From: Cherax quadricarinatus
Lineage: Eukaryota > Arthropoda > Malacostraca > Decapoda > Parastacidae
DNA length: 64,000 nt
Assembly (NCBI RefSeq): GCF_038502225.1
Contig: NW_027196491.1
Location: 25,278 to 89,277 of the forward strand
Direction: 5' to 3'
The notes beneath the pieces were generated by a model. It was not told where the DNA came from and did not search any database. It saw only the letters and a list, made by a program, of their open reading frames with translations. Positions 1-8,441 of the stretch are shown in pieces; positions within the stretch are counted from its first letter, which is position 1; the number at the start of each line of letters is the position of its first letter. The position numbers and the translations under genes are program-made.

Positions 1-50
<50 letters not shown>
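1..50. repeat. (AT)n microsatellite
   Basis: An uninterrupted AT dinucleotide run begins at the window edge and ends exactly at the terminal inverted repeat of the small element that follows, so its true length is unknown. Confidence 0.95.
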
Positions 51-53
<3 letters not shown>

Positions 54-362
54 GTGCCGAAAATGTAAAACTGGTCAATTAGAAAGAACTCAAAAAAAAT
101 TAATTTTGCTCCAAAAGAATCTTAGAAAACTTACCTAACCTTATAATAAGAACAATTTATTTTAGCCTAACCCAACTAAATATATTTTAGATTTGTTTAC
201 AGTAATTTAATACTAAACAAACACAGTGAAATATATTTTTTTCGTTAGGCTCAGAATGATTTTGGCGAAATTATTGCATACAAAAATTTTCGCTTTTCCT
301 ATATGGCAAGATGAGCGTTGCTATTTAAGCCAAGATCGCAACTTCTGCCTATTCGGCACGAC
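51..362 (-). mobile_element. MITE-like TIR element, copy 1
   Basis: The left end starts GTCGTGCCGAAAATGTAAAAC and the right end is the inverse of GTCGTGCCGAATAGG, giving terminal inverted repeats of about 15-24 bp. Two more copies lie at 27674-27955 and 40903-41290; this one is inverted relative to those. It is about 312 bp, AT-rich, and has no transposase. (AT)n/(TA)n tracts flank it on both sides, which fits TA target preference as in Tc1/mariner-type MITEs; the superfamily is inference. The interior includes a shared segment reading TTTGGCGAAATTATTGCATA. Confidence 0.75.
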
Positions 363-385
363 ATTATATATATATATATATATAC

Positions 386-456
<71 letters not shown>
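363..456. repeat. (TA)n microsatellite
   Basis: A TA run with a few interruptions near 383 directly abuts the right end of the MITE-like element. Confidence 0.95.
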
Positions 457-459
<3 letters not shown>

Positions 460-645
460 AATTCGCAAGAGCAGGCGAAATATACACAAACACTGATCTC
501 TGGCTGAAGGAGACTCGAACCTACGAACCTTGGAACAAGGTACGCAGTGCTATACCAATCTCACAACACTGGACAATACCTTGGCGTGCAGCTTGCGCTA
601 CACGTTGATCCAAGGCAGCCAGATTTCAGGGAGAAGGCTTACAGC
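457..645 (-). mobile_element. tRNA-derived SINE-like unit, copy a
   Basis: On the minus strand this unit contains an A-box-like stretch (ATTGGTATAGCACTGCG) followed by a B-box-like GTTCGAGTCTCC, the spacing of a tRNA-derived pol III promoter. The tail segment with GGAATTCGCAAGAGCAGG recurs at about 699-755. It faces a plus-strand copy at 800-951, so the pair forms a large inverted repeat. No protein is encoded. The tRNA species was not identified. Confidence 0.6.
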
Positions 646-695
646 TTTTCATCTCATCCCCTGCATGCATCAGCCTTACTAGAGATTTTAACAAT

Positions 696-798
696 GCAAG
701 GAATTCGCAAGAGCAGGCGAAATATACACAAACACTGATCTCTGGCTGAAGAAGAGTCGAACCTACGAACCTTGGAACAACGTAAGCAGGGAGAAGGC
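696..798 (-). mobile_element. tRNA-derived SINE-like unit, copy b (partial)
   Basis: Repeats the tail and B-box part of the unit at 457-645 in the same orientation, with the A-box part deleted. It joins copy c through the perfect hairpin AGGGAGAAGGCT / AGCCTTCTCCCT at about 789-816. Confidence 0.55.
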
Positions 799-799
799 T

Positions 800-1548
<749 letters not shown>

Positions 1549-1558
1549 GTGTGTGTGA

Positions 1559-1638
<80 letters not shown>
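1549..1638. repeat. (TG)n microsatellite
   Basis: TG run with one early interruption at the 5'-truncated end of the CR1-A fragment. Confidence 0.95.
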
Positions 1639-1641
<3 letters not shown>

Positions 1642-2403
1642 ATCTCGTATGTATGTGTCATTTCTCATTTATTTTACTAATTGAATCTTTAATGTTTCGG
1701 GAAGAAATGGTTTACTCTCCTGACTTTGTGCATTTTAGAGATAATATTCTCTGTTTATTATTTTTTTTTTTTGCGCAGGTCTACTTTGCCATATACGTTG
1801 AGCTGAGGGTTATTCGGATTAGTTTAGCATTCTTTAACATTGTGTCGTGCATTATTTTATGAGTATGTAGCAGTAGGCTTTAAGAAAGTGACTGTAACGA
1901 CGTCTAGCTCAGCAATCGTACTGAGCACTGTATGTGCTTGATGTGTTATACATGTAATTATTCCACCTTACCTAGCAGTTTGAACAGGAAATTACTGAGA
2001 GTTTGCTGCAACTAATCCGTCCCTGCTGTGGCCTCGGTCTCAATTACCTGACGAATTACCAGAGATACTGCTGACGATGCACTTTGAGGTCGAGCATAAG
2101 TGGTTTACAGTCCTACACATTTGACAATAGTATTACGAACCGGCCAGGCACTTCTGGCGCTGTGTAGGCAATATGGAGATACAAATCTATTGTTTATTTC
2201 TTGCACAATAATGAAGAACTTTGCTAGTCTATTTGAATTGCATCTGTTGTTTCGGGTAACTGCATGACAAAATGCCATGCACGTATCAGGAATTGTGTAA
2301 AAATGTTTTTTCTCACATGAACCGAGATGTCAGCATAGGTTATGGTGACTGGGTAGCTGATCTTAACTGTTGTCTGCTACTCACCCTGGCCTCTTTACCT
2401 ATG
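1639..2403. other. No recognisable gene
   Basis: Non-repetitive looking sequence with a T-rich run near 1760. I see no domain, RNA gene or known repeat in it. Confidence 0.6.
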
Positions 2404-2440
2404 ATGAAATTAAGACACATGTGCAACATCTGGGTACCTT

Positions 2441-2485
2441 AATTGTAGACGTTTCGCCATCCAGTGGCTTTATCAATACAAATTC
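2441..2485 (-). ncRNA. Hammerhead ribozyme motif, left arm
   Basis: Minus strand: stem I strands TTGTA and TACAA (5 bp) flank core UUGAUAA, one extra A, stem II GCCA/UGGC, then GAAA, a 2-bp-capable ACGU stem III and cleavage-site C. Core position 3 is U and position 8 is A in place of C and G. Confidence 0.65.
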
Positions 2486-2602
2486 CAGGACATAACTTGA
2501 AGACAGTAGAACTATGTACAGAAGATGAGGTAATCAGTCCCTCAACCTTGGAGTAGGTGCGAAGAGCACCGTAGTCGTGGAGATTCCGAAGCAGAAGCAA
2601 GG

Positions 2603-2693
2603 AGACACTCCCCAGATAGGGAGCCAAGGCCGGGTCACCACTACCTGGAAAAGACCCGGGCCGGGAGAATACCGGTGAATAAAAAAAAAAAAA
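2603..2693 (+). mobile_element. 5'-truncated SINE with poly(A) tail
   Basis: Body shares ACCCGGGCCGGGAGAATACC with the longer copy at 51879-52173 and a related copy near 50505-50700, and ends in a 15-A tail. Flanking near-identical 13-bp repeats (AGCAGAAGCAAGG at 2590-2602, AGCAGAATCAAGG at 2694-2706) are a target-site duplication in the loop of the palindrome. Confidence 0.8.
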
Positions 2694-2823
2694 AGCAGAA
2701 TCAAGGCGCCTGACGCTTCAGAATCTCCACGACTACGGTGCTCTTCTCACCTACTCCAAGGTTGAGGGACTGATTACCTCATCTTCTGCACATAGTTCTA
2801 CTGTCTTCAAGCTATGTCTTGGA

Positions 2824-2866
2824 ATTTATATTGATAAAGCCACTGGATGGCGAAACGTCTACAATA
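2824..2866 (+). ncRNA. Hammerhead ribozyme motif, right arm
   Basis: Core UUGAUAA at 2831-2837, extra A at 2838, stem II GCCA/UGGC at 2839-2851, GAAA at 2852-2855, ACGU stem III and predicted cleavage after C2859. Stem I is weaker than in the left arm (two pairs plus a mismatch). Confidence 0.6.
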
Positions 2867-2908
2867 AAGATACCCAGATGTTGCACATGTGTCTTAATTT
2901 CATCTTAG

Positions 2909-3373
2909 TGCAACAGCCAGGTTGCACTAAACGTCTCTAAAGTACTTTCACAAGCTAACACCAGAGTCGCCATCGCTTCTACCACTTCAATAAAGGATCT
3001 AACCAGGACAAAACCCAAGCACCACGAACCAGTCAATGCAGGAGTTTACACTATACCCTGTGGAGGCTGTGACAAGATCTACGTAGGTGAAACAGCAAGA
3101 AACCTCGACACACGCCTCAATGAACACATTTACGCATGTAGGAACGACAACTTAAACAACGCCTGTGTACAACACCGAAATTCCACCAATCATCTCATGA
3201 AATTCAGAGACGCCCAATTAGTGATCAAAGAAACTAATTTCCGCAGACGCAAGTGCCTTGAATCAGCACTGATCGCTGTTTCGAATACAATTAAACAAAA
3301 CAACGGCAGCTTCACCATCTCCGAAGTCTTAGCAAGAATCCTCCTGAAAACAGTAAACCCTGCCATCACATAG
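2909..3373 (+). pseudogene. Penelope-like element, C-terminal GIY-YIG endonuclease fragment
   Basis: An open frame reads through a linker into GVYTIPCGGCDKIYVGETAR, a GIY-YIG motif with the second block spelled IYVG, then a conserved Arg and RLNEH, and ends IRLL-like at the stop 3371-3373. GIY-YIG nucleases fused behind an RT are the hallmark of Penelope-like elements, where the nuclease nicks the target for reverse transcription. No RT domain is present, so the copy is 5'-truncated; the frame has no ATG near its start. A full-length PLE protein is usually several hundred residues, against about 150 here. The upstream neighbour is the pseudo-LTR palindrome and the downstream one another HHR-bearing terminus. 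Confidence 0.85.
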
Positions 3374-3531
3374 TCTCTCCTGTTATACTACACAAAGCAC
3401 ATTACAGAGAGTGAACACGGAAAAAAACCTGCCTCTTTCCAGTCTATATTTGTCCAACCTATTTTTATGTTACCCAAGTAATCGCTTTTATATCCTTTTA
3501 CTCATGTAAGAATTAATTGTATTATTTCTGT

Positions 3532-3566
<35 letters not shown>

Positions 3567-3720
3567 GTGAACATCGAAATGTTACCTCACTAGTATTGCA
3601 CCTCACTCAGAGCCTTTATATACCCTCTGTGTCCATGTATTGTTTGTAATAGCTTGATAAAGCTCCTGGAGAGCGAAACGTTGCCACAATAAATGTCACA
3701 TTAGTTGCACTTGTGTCCTT
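3374..3720 (+). mobile_element. PLE 3' UTR and downstream pseudo-LTR
   Basis: Follows the endonuclease stop without a break; includes a (CTA)n/(CCA)n tract at 3531-3566 that is also found at the same place after the second endonuclease fragment near 12340, so it belongs to the element. Ends with an HHR-bearing terminus and CACATTAGTTGCACTTGTG. Confidence 0.7.
3645..3692 (+). ncRNA. Hammerhead ribozyme motif in PLE terminus
   Basis: UUGAUAA at 3654-3660, extra A, stem II GCUC/GAGC with loop CUGGA (3662-3674), GAAA at 3675-3678, ACGU, predicted cleavage after U3682. Stem II is fully paired but stem I has only two clear pairs. Again U3 and A8. Confidence 0.6.
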
Positions 3721-3895
3721 TTACTTTAAATATTGATGGACTGACCACATCGACTCAAGGTTAAGGGACTGATTACCTCATTCTCTTCCTGTTCTTCAAG
3801 ATTCTCCTTTGTATGGACTGATGAAGCCACTGTGTGGCGAAACGTTTCCTCAATAAAGATACCCAAGTGTTGCACATGTGTCTAATTTATCATCG
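3721..3895 (+). mobile_element. Second PLE-type terminus (different subfamily)
   Basis: Shares the order GATTACCTCAT... TTCAAG... HHR ...AATAAAGATACCCA...GTTGCACATGTGTC with the palindrome arms but is diverged, and follows directly on the first terminus. No coding sequence. Confidence 0.6.
3810..3855 (+). ncRNA. Hammerhead ribozyme motif with canonical core
   Basis: CUGAUGA at 3818-3824, one extra A at 3825, stem II GCCAC/GUGGC (3826-3838, 5 bp, UGU loop), GAAA at 3839-3842, ACGU, cleavage predicted after U3846, stem I GGA/UCC. This is the only copy in the window with the consensus C3 and G8. Confidence 0.7.
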
Positions 3896-4232
3896 AAAAG
3901 GATCTTAGGGGAGTATCATAAGAACATTAGAAATGAGGAACACTGCAATAGGCCTGTTGGCCCATACTGGGCAGGTCCTTCACAAATCCAACCCACTAAC
4001 AGAATATTTGCTCAACCCACTTCAGGTCTACCCTAACAATAAGCTCAGATAAATAAACTAACTCGCGTGCAAGTCCCACTCAAATCCAACCCTTCTCCCT
4101 CATGCATTTATCCAACCTATATTTGAAACTACCCAAGGTTTTAGCTTCAATAACCGTACTAGGCAGATTGTTCCACTCATCAAGTACCTTCTTTCCAAAC
4201 CAATACTTTACTATATCCTTTCAAAATCTAAA

Positions 4233-4246
4233 CATATCTAATTTGA
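4233..4246. repeat. Target-site duplication, left
   Basis: CATATCTAATTTGA here is repeated exactly at 4620-4633, flanking the palindromic insertion. Removing insertion and one copy restores continuity with the LINE-B homology. Confidence 0.9.
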
Positions 4247-4310
4247 GCAAGAATGGTATATAATACCGACAAGATGAAATTAAGACACATGTGCAACATC
4301 TGGGTATCTT

Positions 4311-4355
4311 TATTCTAGACGTTTCGCCATCCAGTGGCTTTATCAATACAAATTC
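4311..4355 (-). ncRNA. Hammerhead ribozyme motif, left arm of inserted palindrome
   Basis: Minus strand with UUGAUAA (rc at 4340-4346), extra A, stem II GCCA/UGGC and GAAA (rc at 4322-4325). Stem I has a G-G mismatch compared with the 2.4-kb copy. Confidence 0.55.
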
Positions 4356-4542
4356 CAAGACATAACTTGAAGACAGTAGAACTATGTGCAGAAGATGAGG
4401 TAATCAGTCCCTCAACCTTGGAGTAGGTGCGAAGAGCACCATAGTCCACGACTATGGTGCTCTTCGCACCTACTCCTAGGTTGAGGGACTGATTACCTCA
4501 TCTTCTGTACATAGTTCTACTGTCTTCAAGTTATGTCCTGGA

Positions 4543-4583
4543 ATTTGTATTGATAAAGCCACTGGATGGAGAAACGTCTACAA
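4543..4583 (+). ncRNA. Hammerhead ribozyme motif, right arm (mutated)
   Basis: UUGAUAA at 4550-4556 and GAAA at 4571-4574, stem I GUA/UAC. The stem II closing C before GAAA is A here (UGGA), so activity is less likely. Confidence 0.45.
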
Positions 4584-4619
4584 TAAAGATACCTAGATGT
4601 TGCACATGTGTCTTAATTT

Positions 4620-4633
4620 CATATCTAATTTGA
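4620..4633. repeat. Target-site duplication, right
   Basis: Exact second copy of the 14-bp direct repeat at 4233-4246. Confidence 0.9.
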
Positions 4634-5119
4634 ATTCATTATTGCGGGTTCTCTCTTGGAGAAATATCCTCAAAACCTTATTTATATCCCCTTTGTTAAT
4701 ACCCATCTTCCACCTGCACACTTCGATCATGTCTCCCCTCATTCTTCGTTTTACAAGTGAATGTAGTTTAAGGGACTTCAATCTTTCTTCATACGGAAGA
4801 TTTTATGCTATGAATTAATTTTGTCATTCTTTGCTGAATGTTTTCTAACGAATTTATATCCATTCAGTAATATGGAGACCAGAACTGAGATGCATAATCT
4901 AGATGAGGACTTACTAATGATGTATAAAGCTGCAGTATAACCGCTGACTACAGTTGCTTACACTTCTTGACATAAATCCCAATAATCTATTTGCCTTATT
5001 ACGTACGCTTAGGCATTGCTGTCTTGGTTTAAGGTTGCTGCTTACAATAACCTCCAAGTCCTTTACATATTCCTTACGGCTAAGTTCTACATTAATAAGC
5101 TGAACATTCCCAAGCTTTA

Positions 5120-5165
5120 GAACGAATTGAGTTCGAACGAACTGAGTTCGAACGAATTGAGTTTG
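5120..5165. repeat. 16-bp tandem repeat
   Basis: About three copies of a GAGTTCGAACGAATT-type unit inside the LINE-B fragment, at a point where the intact relative encodes the segment after FADD. Confidence 0.75.
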
Positions 5166-5404
5166 TCTAAATCCACCTGAAGTTCTGTGGCATCTATGTT
5201 TGCAACGATTATCCTACCTATCTTCGTGTCATCAGCAAATTTGCTCATATTACTAATAATTCCCTCGTCAAGGTCATTGATATACAATATAAACAACAAC
5301 GGGCCTAAAACTGATCCCTGTGGAACGCCACTTGTTACAGATCCCCACTCAGACTTAACCCCATTTATGCACACTGTTTCCTATTGGTGACCCATGACTC
5401 GATC

Positions 5405-6040
5405 CATGACAAGCACATCTTTTGAGGCGCACATCAACCAAATAACTGCTGCAGCATATGGGCGCCTGGCAAACCCAAGAATAGAGTTTCGACACTACTG
5501 TACACTGTGTACGTGAGGCCTACATTGGAGTATGCAGCATCAGTATAGAACCCACATCTAGTCAAGCACCTCAAAAAATATTTTGAGAAAGCGCAAAGAT
5601 TCGTAACAAGAACAGTTCAAGAACTAAAGAGTATGTCCTACGAGGAGAGGTTAAGGAAAATCAACCTGACGACTTTAGAGGACAGGAGGGATTGGGATGA
5701 CATGATAACATAAAATCCTGAGAGGAATTGACAAGATGGATAGAAACAGAATGTTTCAGAGATAGGACACAGCAACAAGGAGTCACAAGTGGAAGTTGAA
5801 AACTCACAGGGATGTTAGGAAGTATTTCTTCAATCACAGAGTTGTCAGAAGTGGAACAATCTGGAGAACGATGTAATGGAGGTAGCATCCATATATATAT
5901 CTTTAAGAAGAGGTGCGACAGAACTCATGGAGCAGGGAGAGAAAGAACCTAGTAGCGACCAGCGAAGGCCAGGAGCTATGACTCAATCCCTGCAACCACA
6001 AAGAAGTGAGTACACAAACACAAACACAGACACAAACGCG
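5405..6040 (+). pseudogene. CR1-like family A fragment (3' third)
   Basis: Begins at the segment encoding the ITAAAYGRLANPR block and continues through the post-RT region to a tail near 6010-6020. Several stops and frameshifts. The 5' junction with LINE-B is near 5400. Confidence 0.8.
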
Positions 6041-6080
6041 CGTGCGCGCACACACACACACACACACGCACACGCACACA
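6022..6080. repeat. (CA)n with CG-rich interruption
   Basis: CA-rich run with a GCGCGTGCGCGC interior joining two CR1-A fragments. Confidence 0.85.
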
Positions 6081-6378
6081 AAGACAGGATGTTCAAGAGA
6101 TGGGACACAGCAACAAGGGGACACAGTTGGAAATTGAAGATACAGATGAATCACAGGGATGTTAGGAAGTATTTCTTCAGTCACAGAGTTGTCAGGAAGT
6201 GGAATAGTTTGGGAAGCGATGTAGTGGAGGCAAGATCCATACATAGCTTTAAGTAGAGGTATGATAAAGTTCACGGTTCAGATAGAGTGATCCAGTAGCG
6301 ACCAGTGAAGAGGCAGGGCCAGGAGCTAGGACTCGACCCCTGCAACCTCAACTAGGTGAGTACAACTAGGCGAGTACA
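6081..6378 (+). pseudogene. CR1-like family A, short 3' fragment
   Basis: Starts at the DRMFKRWDTATRGHSWKLK block, includes DVRKYFFSHRVVRKWNSLG, then the tail with CTGCAACCTCAACTAGGTGA. Confidence 0.85.
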
Positions 6379-6756
6379 GAACAGCATTCCGACACCTTTA
6401 TAAGGAATCGTTCAGGACCTTGTACACCGTGTACGTTAGGCCCATATTGGAGTATGCGGCACCAGTTTGGAACCCACACCTAGCCAAGCACGTAAAAAAA
6501 TTAGAGAAAGTGCAAAGGTTTGCAACAAGACTAGTCCCAGAGCTAAGAGGTATGTCCTACGAGGAGAGGTTAAGGGAAATCGACCTGACGACACTGGAGG
6601 GCAGGAGAGATAGTGGGGACATGATAGTTTTAAGCAGAGGTAAGATAATGCTCACGATTCATGGAGAGTGACCTAGTAGCGACCAGTGAAGAGGCGGGAC
6701 CAGGAGCTTGGACTCGACCCCTGCAACCTCAACTAGGTGAGTACAACTAGGTGAGT
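6379..6756 (+). pseudogene. CR1-like family A, internally deleted 3' fragment
   Basis: Encodes YTVYVRPILEYAAPVWNPHL and VQRFATRLVPELRGMSYEE, then skips the middle of the C-terminal region (joined at about 6626) and ends with the family tail, in which GAGTACAACTAGGT is duplicated. Confidence 0.85.
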
Positions 6757-6779
6757 ACACACACACACACACACATATA
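6757..6779. repeat. (CA)n at CR1 tail
   Basis: Short CA run directly on the LINE 3' terminus. Confidence 0.85.
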
Positions 6780-7480
6780 AAAGACCCCTTGGGGCCAGCG
6801 ATCATGTGGTTCTAAGCTTCGAATACACAGTAGAGCTACAAGTGGAGGGGGAAGCAGGAAGGCCAGGGCGAATGAAGCCAAACTACAAGAAAGGGGACTA
6901 CGCGGGAATGAGGAACTTCCTGAACGGGGTTCAGTGGGATGTGTACGTTAGGCCCATATTGGAGTATGCGGCACCAATTTGGAATCCACACCTAGCCAAG
7001 CACGTAAAGAAACTAGAGAAAATGCAAAGGTTTGGAACAAGACTAGTCCCAGAGCTAAAGAGTATGTCCTACGAGGAGAGGTTAAGAGAAATCGACCTGA
7101 CGACACTGGAGGACAGGAGAGATAGGGGAGACATGATAACGACATACAAAATACTGAGAGGAGTTGACAAGGTGGACAAAGACAGGATGTTCCAGAGATG
7201 GGATACAGCAACAAGGGGGGACAGTTGGAAGCTGAAGACACAGATGAATCACAGGGATGTTAGGAAGTATTTCTTCAGCCACAGAGTAATCAGGAAGTGG
7301 AATAGTTTGGGAAGTGATGTAGTGGAGGCAGAATCTATACATAGCTTTAAGCAGAGGTATGATTAAGCTTACGGTTCAGGGAGTGTGACCTAGTAGCGAC
7401 CAGTGAAGAGGCAGGGCCAGGAGCTAGGACTCGACCCCTGCAACCTCAACTAGGTGAGTACAACTAGGTAAGTACACTGT
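6780..7480 (+). pseudogene. CR1-like family A with internal RT deletion
   Basis: Opens with the segment after the endonuclease (SNHVVLSFEYTVELQVEGEA in other copies, here AIMWF in another frame) and at about 6940 jumps directly to VRPILEYAAPIWNPHLAK, removing the whole reverse transcriptase. From 6806 the frame is open for 186 codons across the junction and ends SFKQRYD at 7364. It probably arose by deletion or template switching. No RT motifs remain. Confidence 0.85.
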
Positions 7481-7799
7481 AGCGATCAGCGATCAGTGAA
7501 GAGGTGGGGCCAGTAATCATGACTCGACCTCTGCAACCACAAATAGGTGAGTACAATTAGGTGAGCACACACACACATGCAAGATCTATACATAGCTTTA
7601 AGGAGAGGTATGATAAAGCCCACGGAAAGGGTAGAGTGACCGAGTAGCGGCTGGTAAAGAGGCGGGCCAGGAGTTGAGACTCGATCCCTGCAACCATAAC
7701 TAGGTGAGTACAGCTAGGTGAGTACACACACACAGTAGCGATAAGTGAAGAGGCAGAGCCAGAAGCTATGACTTGACCCATGCAAACACAAATTAGATG
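7480..7799 (+). pseudogene. Serial CR1-A 3' tails
   Basis: At least three successive fragments of the last 50-170 bp of family A lie head to tail (starting near 7478, 7580 and 7737), each ending in an AGGTGAGTACA-type terminus, with short CA runs between. Confidence 0.75.
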
Positions 7800-8441
7800 A
7801 GTGGACACAAATGGACACAAAAGCGAAAGGAGCTAGGAAGAGAGACAAGGACAGAATCAGTCAAGGACAACCAGAGAAAGGCAAGAGCAAGCACACACAA
7901 CCATTCCCAGATGCCCACAACCAAACACGCTATTCCAACACAACCCACACTTACAGCCCCCATGCCACACTATGCTTTAGAAACCCGCAGCACACTGCCA
8001 GGTCCCCCACCCTCACATACCCCTTTCCCCCCAAACACAATGTTGGAGAGGAAACTGAAGGTGTGGTACACCAACGCTGATGGAATAACGAATAAGTGGG
8101 AGGAGTGGCACAAAAGAGTCAAAGAGGCATCACCTGACATCATAGCCCTCACTGAAACCAAGTTCACAGGGATGATAACAGATGTCATCTTTCCAAAGGG
8201 ATATCAGATCCTGATCAAAAACCGATGGAATTTTGATGAGCTGGAGAGAGAAGGCAAAGGAGAAGCAAGAGATTATGTGATAGGAACGCTTCAGTTTGGA
8301 GGTCCCAAGGTGGTAATTGCAGTGACGTATAACCCACCAGAGAACAGTAGGAGGCCGAGGCAAGAGTATGACGAGAGTAATAGAGCGATGGTTGACACAC
8401 TGGCCGAAGTGGCCAGAAGGGCTCATGCGAGCAGGGCATAG
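7797..8441 (+). pseudogene. CR1-A ORF2 N-terminus: APE-type endonuclease
   Basis: The 214-codon frame has a lysine-rich, then proline-rich leader (residues 1-80) followed by an apurinic-endonuclease-like domain: LKVWYTNADGITNKWEEW, then IIALTETK (the catalytic Glu region) and VVIAVTYNPPE. The frame ends at a TAG at 8439-8441 where the homologous sequence continues LLIMGDFNHKPIDW, so this is a single nonsense break in a longer protein. In APE LINEs this domain nicks target DNA for target-primed reverse transcription. Confidence 0.85.

Larger units (their letters stand above)
2404..2906. repeat. Palindromic PLE pseudo-LTR pair with SINE in the loop
   Basis: Arms of about 190 bp at 2404-2595 and 2714-2906 are near-perfect reverse complements. 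Each outer end has GATGAAATTAAGACACATG and each arm carries a hammerhead core. The original loop was short; a SINE now occupies it. Penelope-like elements are known to have LTR-like termini in direct or inverted order and to carry HHRs. The right arm abuts a PLE endonuclease fragment, which supports the PLE assignment. The same palindrome without coding sequence recurs at 4247-4619. Confidence 0.75.
4247..4619. mobile_element. Non-coding PLE palindrome (two inverted pseudo-LTRs)
   Basis: A 373-bp insert made of a short left leader containing the small palindrome GGTATATAATACC, then two inverted arms meeting at about 4445 (CATAGTC/GACTATG). Arms are homologous to those at 2404-2906. It encodes nothing, yet has a 14-bp target duplication, so it was mobilised as a unit, presumably by an autonomous PLE. 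The two HHRs lie one on each strand. Confidence 0.85.
3900..5386 (-). pseudogene. CR1-type LINE family B, 3' part, split by a PLE palindrome
   Basis: Minus-strand relative of the element at 36560-40456. From 5386 down it encodes the RT block VTSGVPQGSVLGPLLFILYI and SKFADDTKIGRI, then the post-RT block LHSLVKRRMRGDMIEV and RNNEFKLDM. A 373-bp insertion (4247-4619) follows, after which the frame resumes with the EWNNLPSTVIEAKTLGSFK block and the 3' UTR, ending in a CATAAGAACATT-type tail near 3915. The RT catalytic FADD is intact locally, but the copy is truncated and interrupted. A 16-bp tandem duplication near 5120-5165 has replaced part of the post-FADD region. Confidence 0.85.

Noticed and set aside
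226..507. Open frames rich in Tyr-Ile through the TA tracts
   Set aside because: They translate (TA)n and MITE sequence; no protein domain.
3575..3610. Extra hammerhead near CATCGAAATGTTACCTC
   Set aside because: No core heptamer or stem II on either strand.
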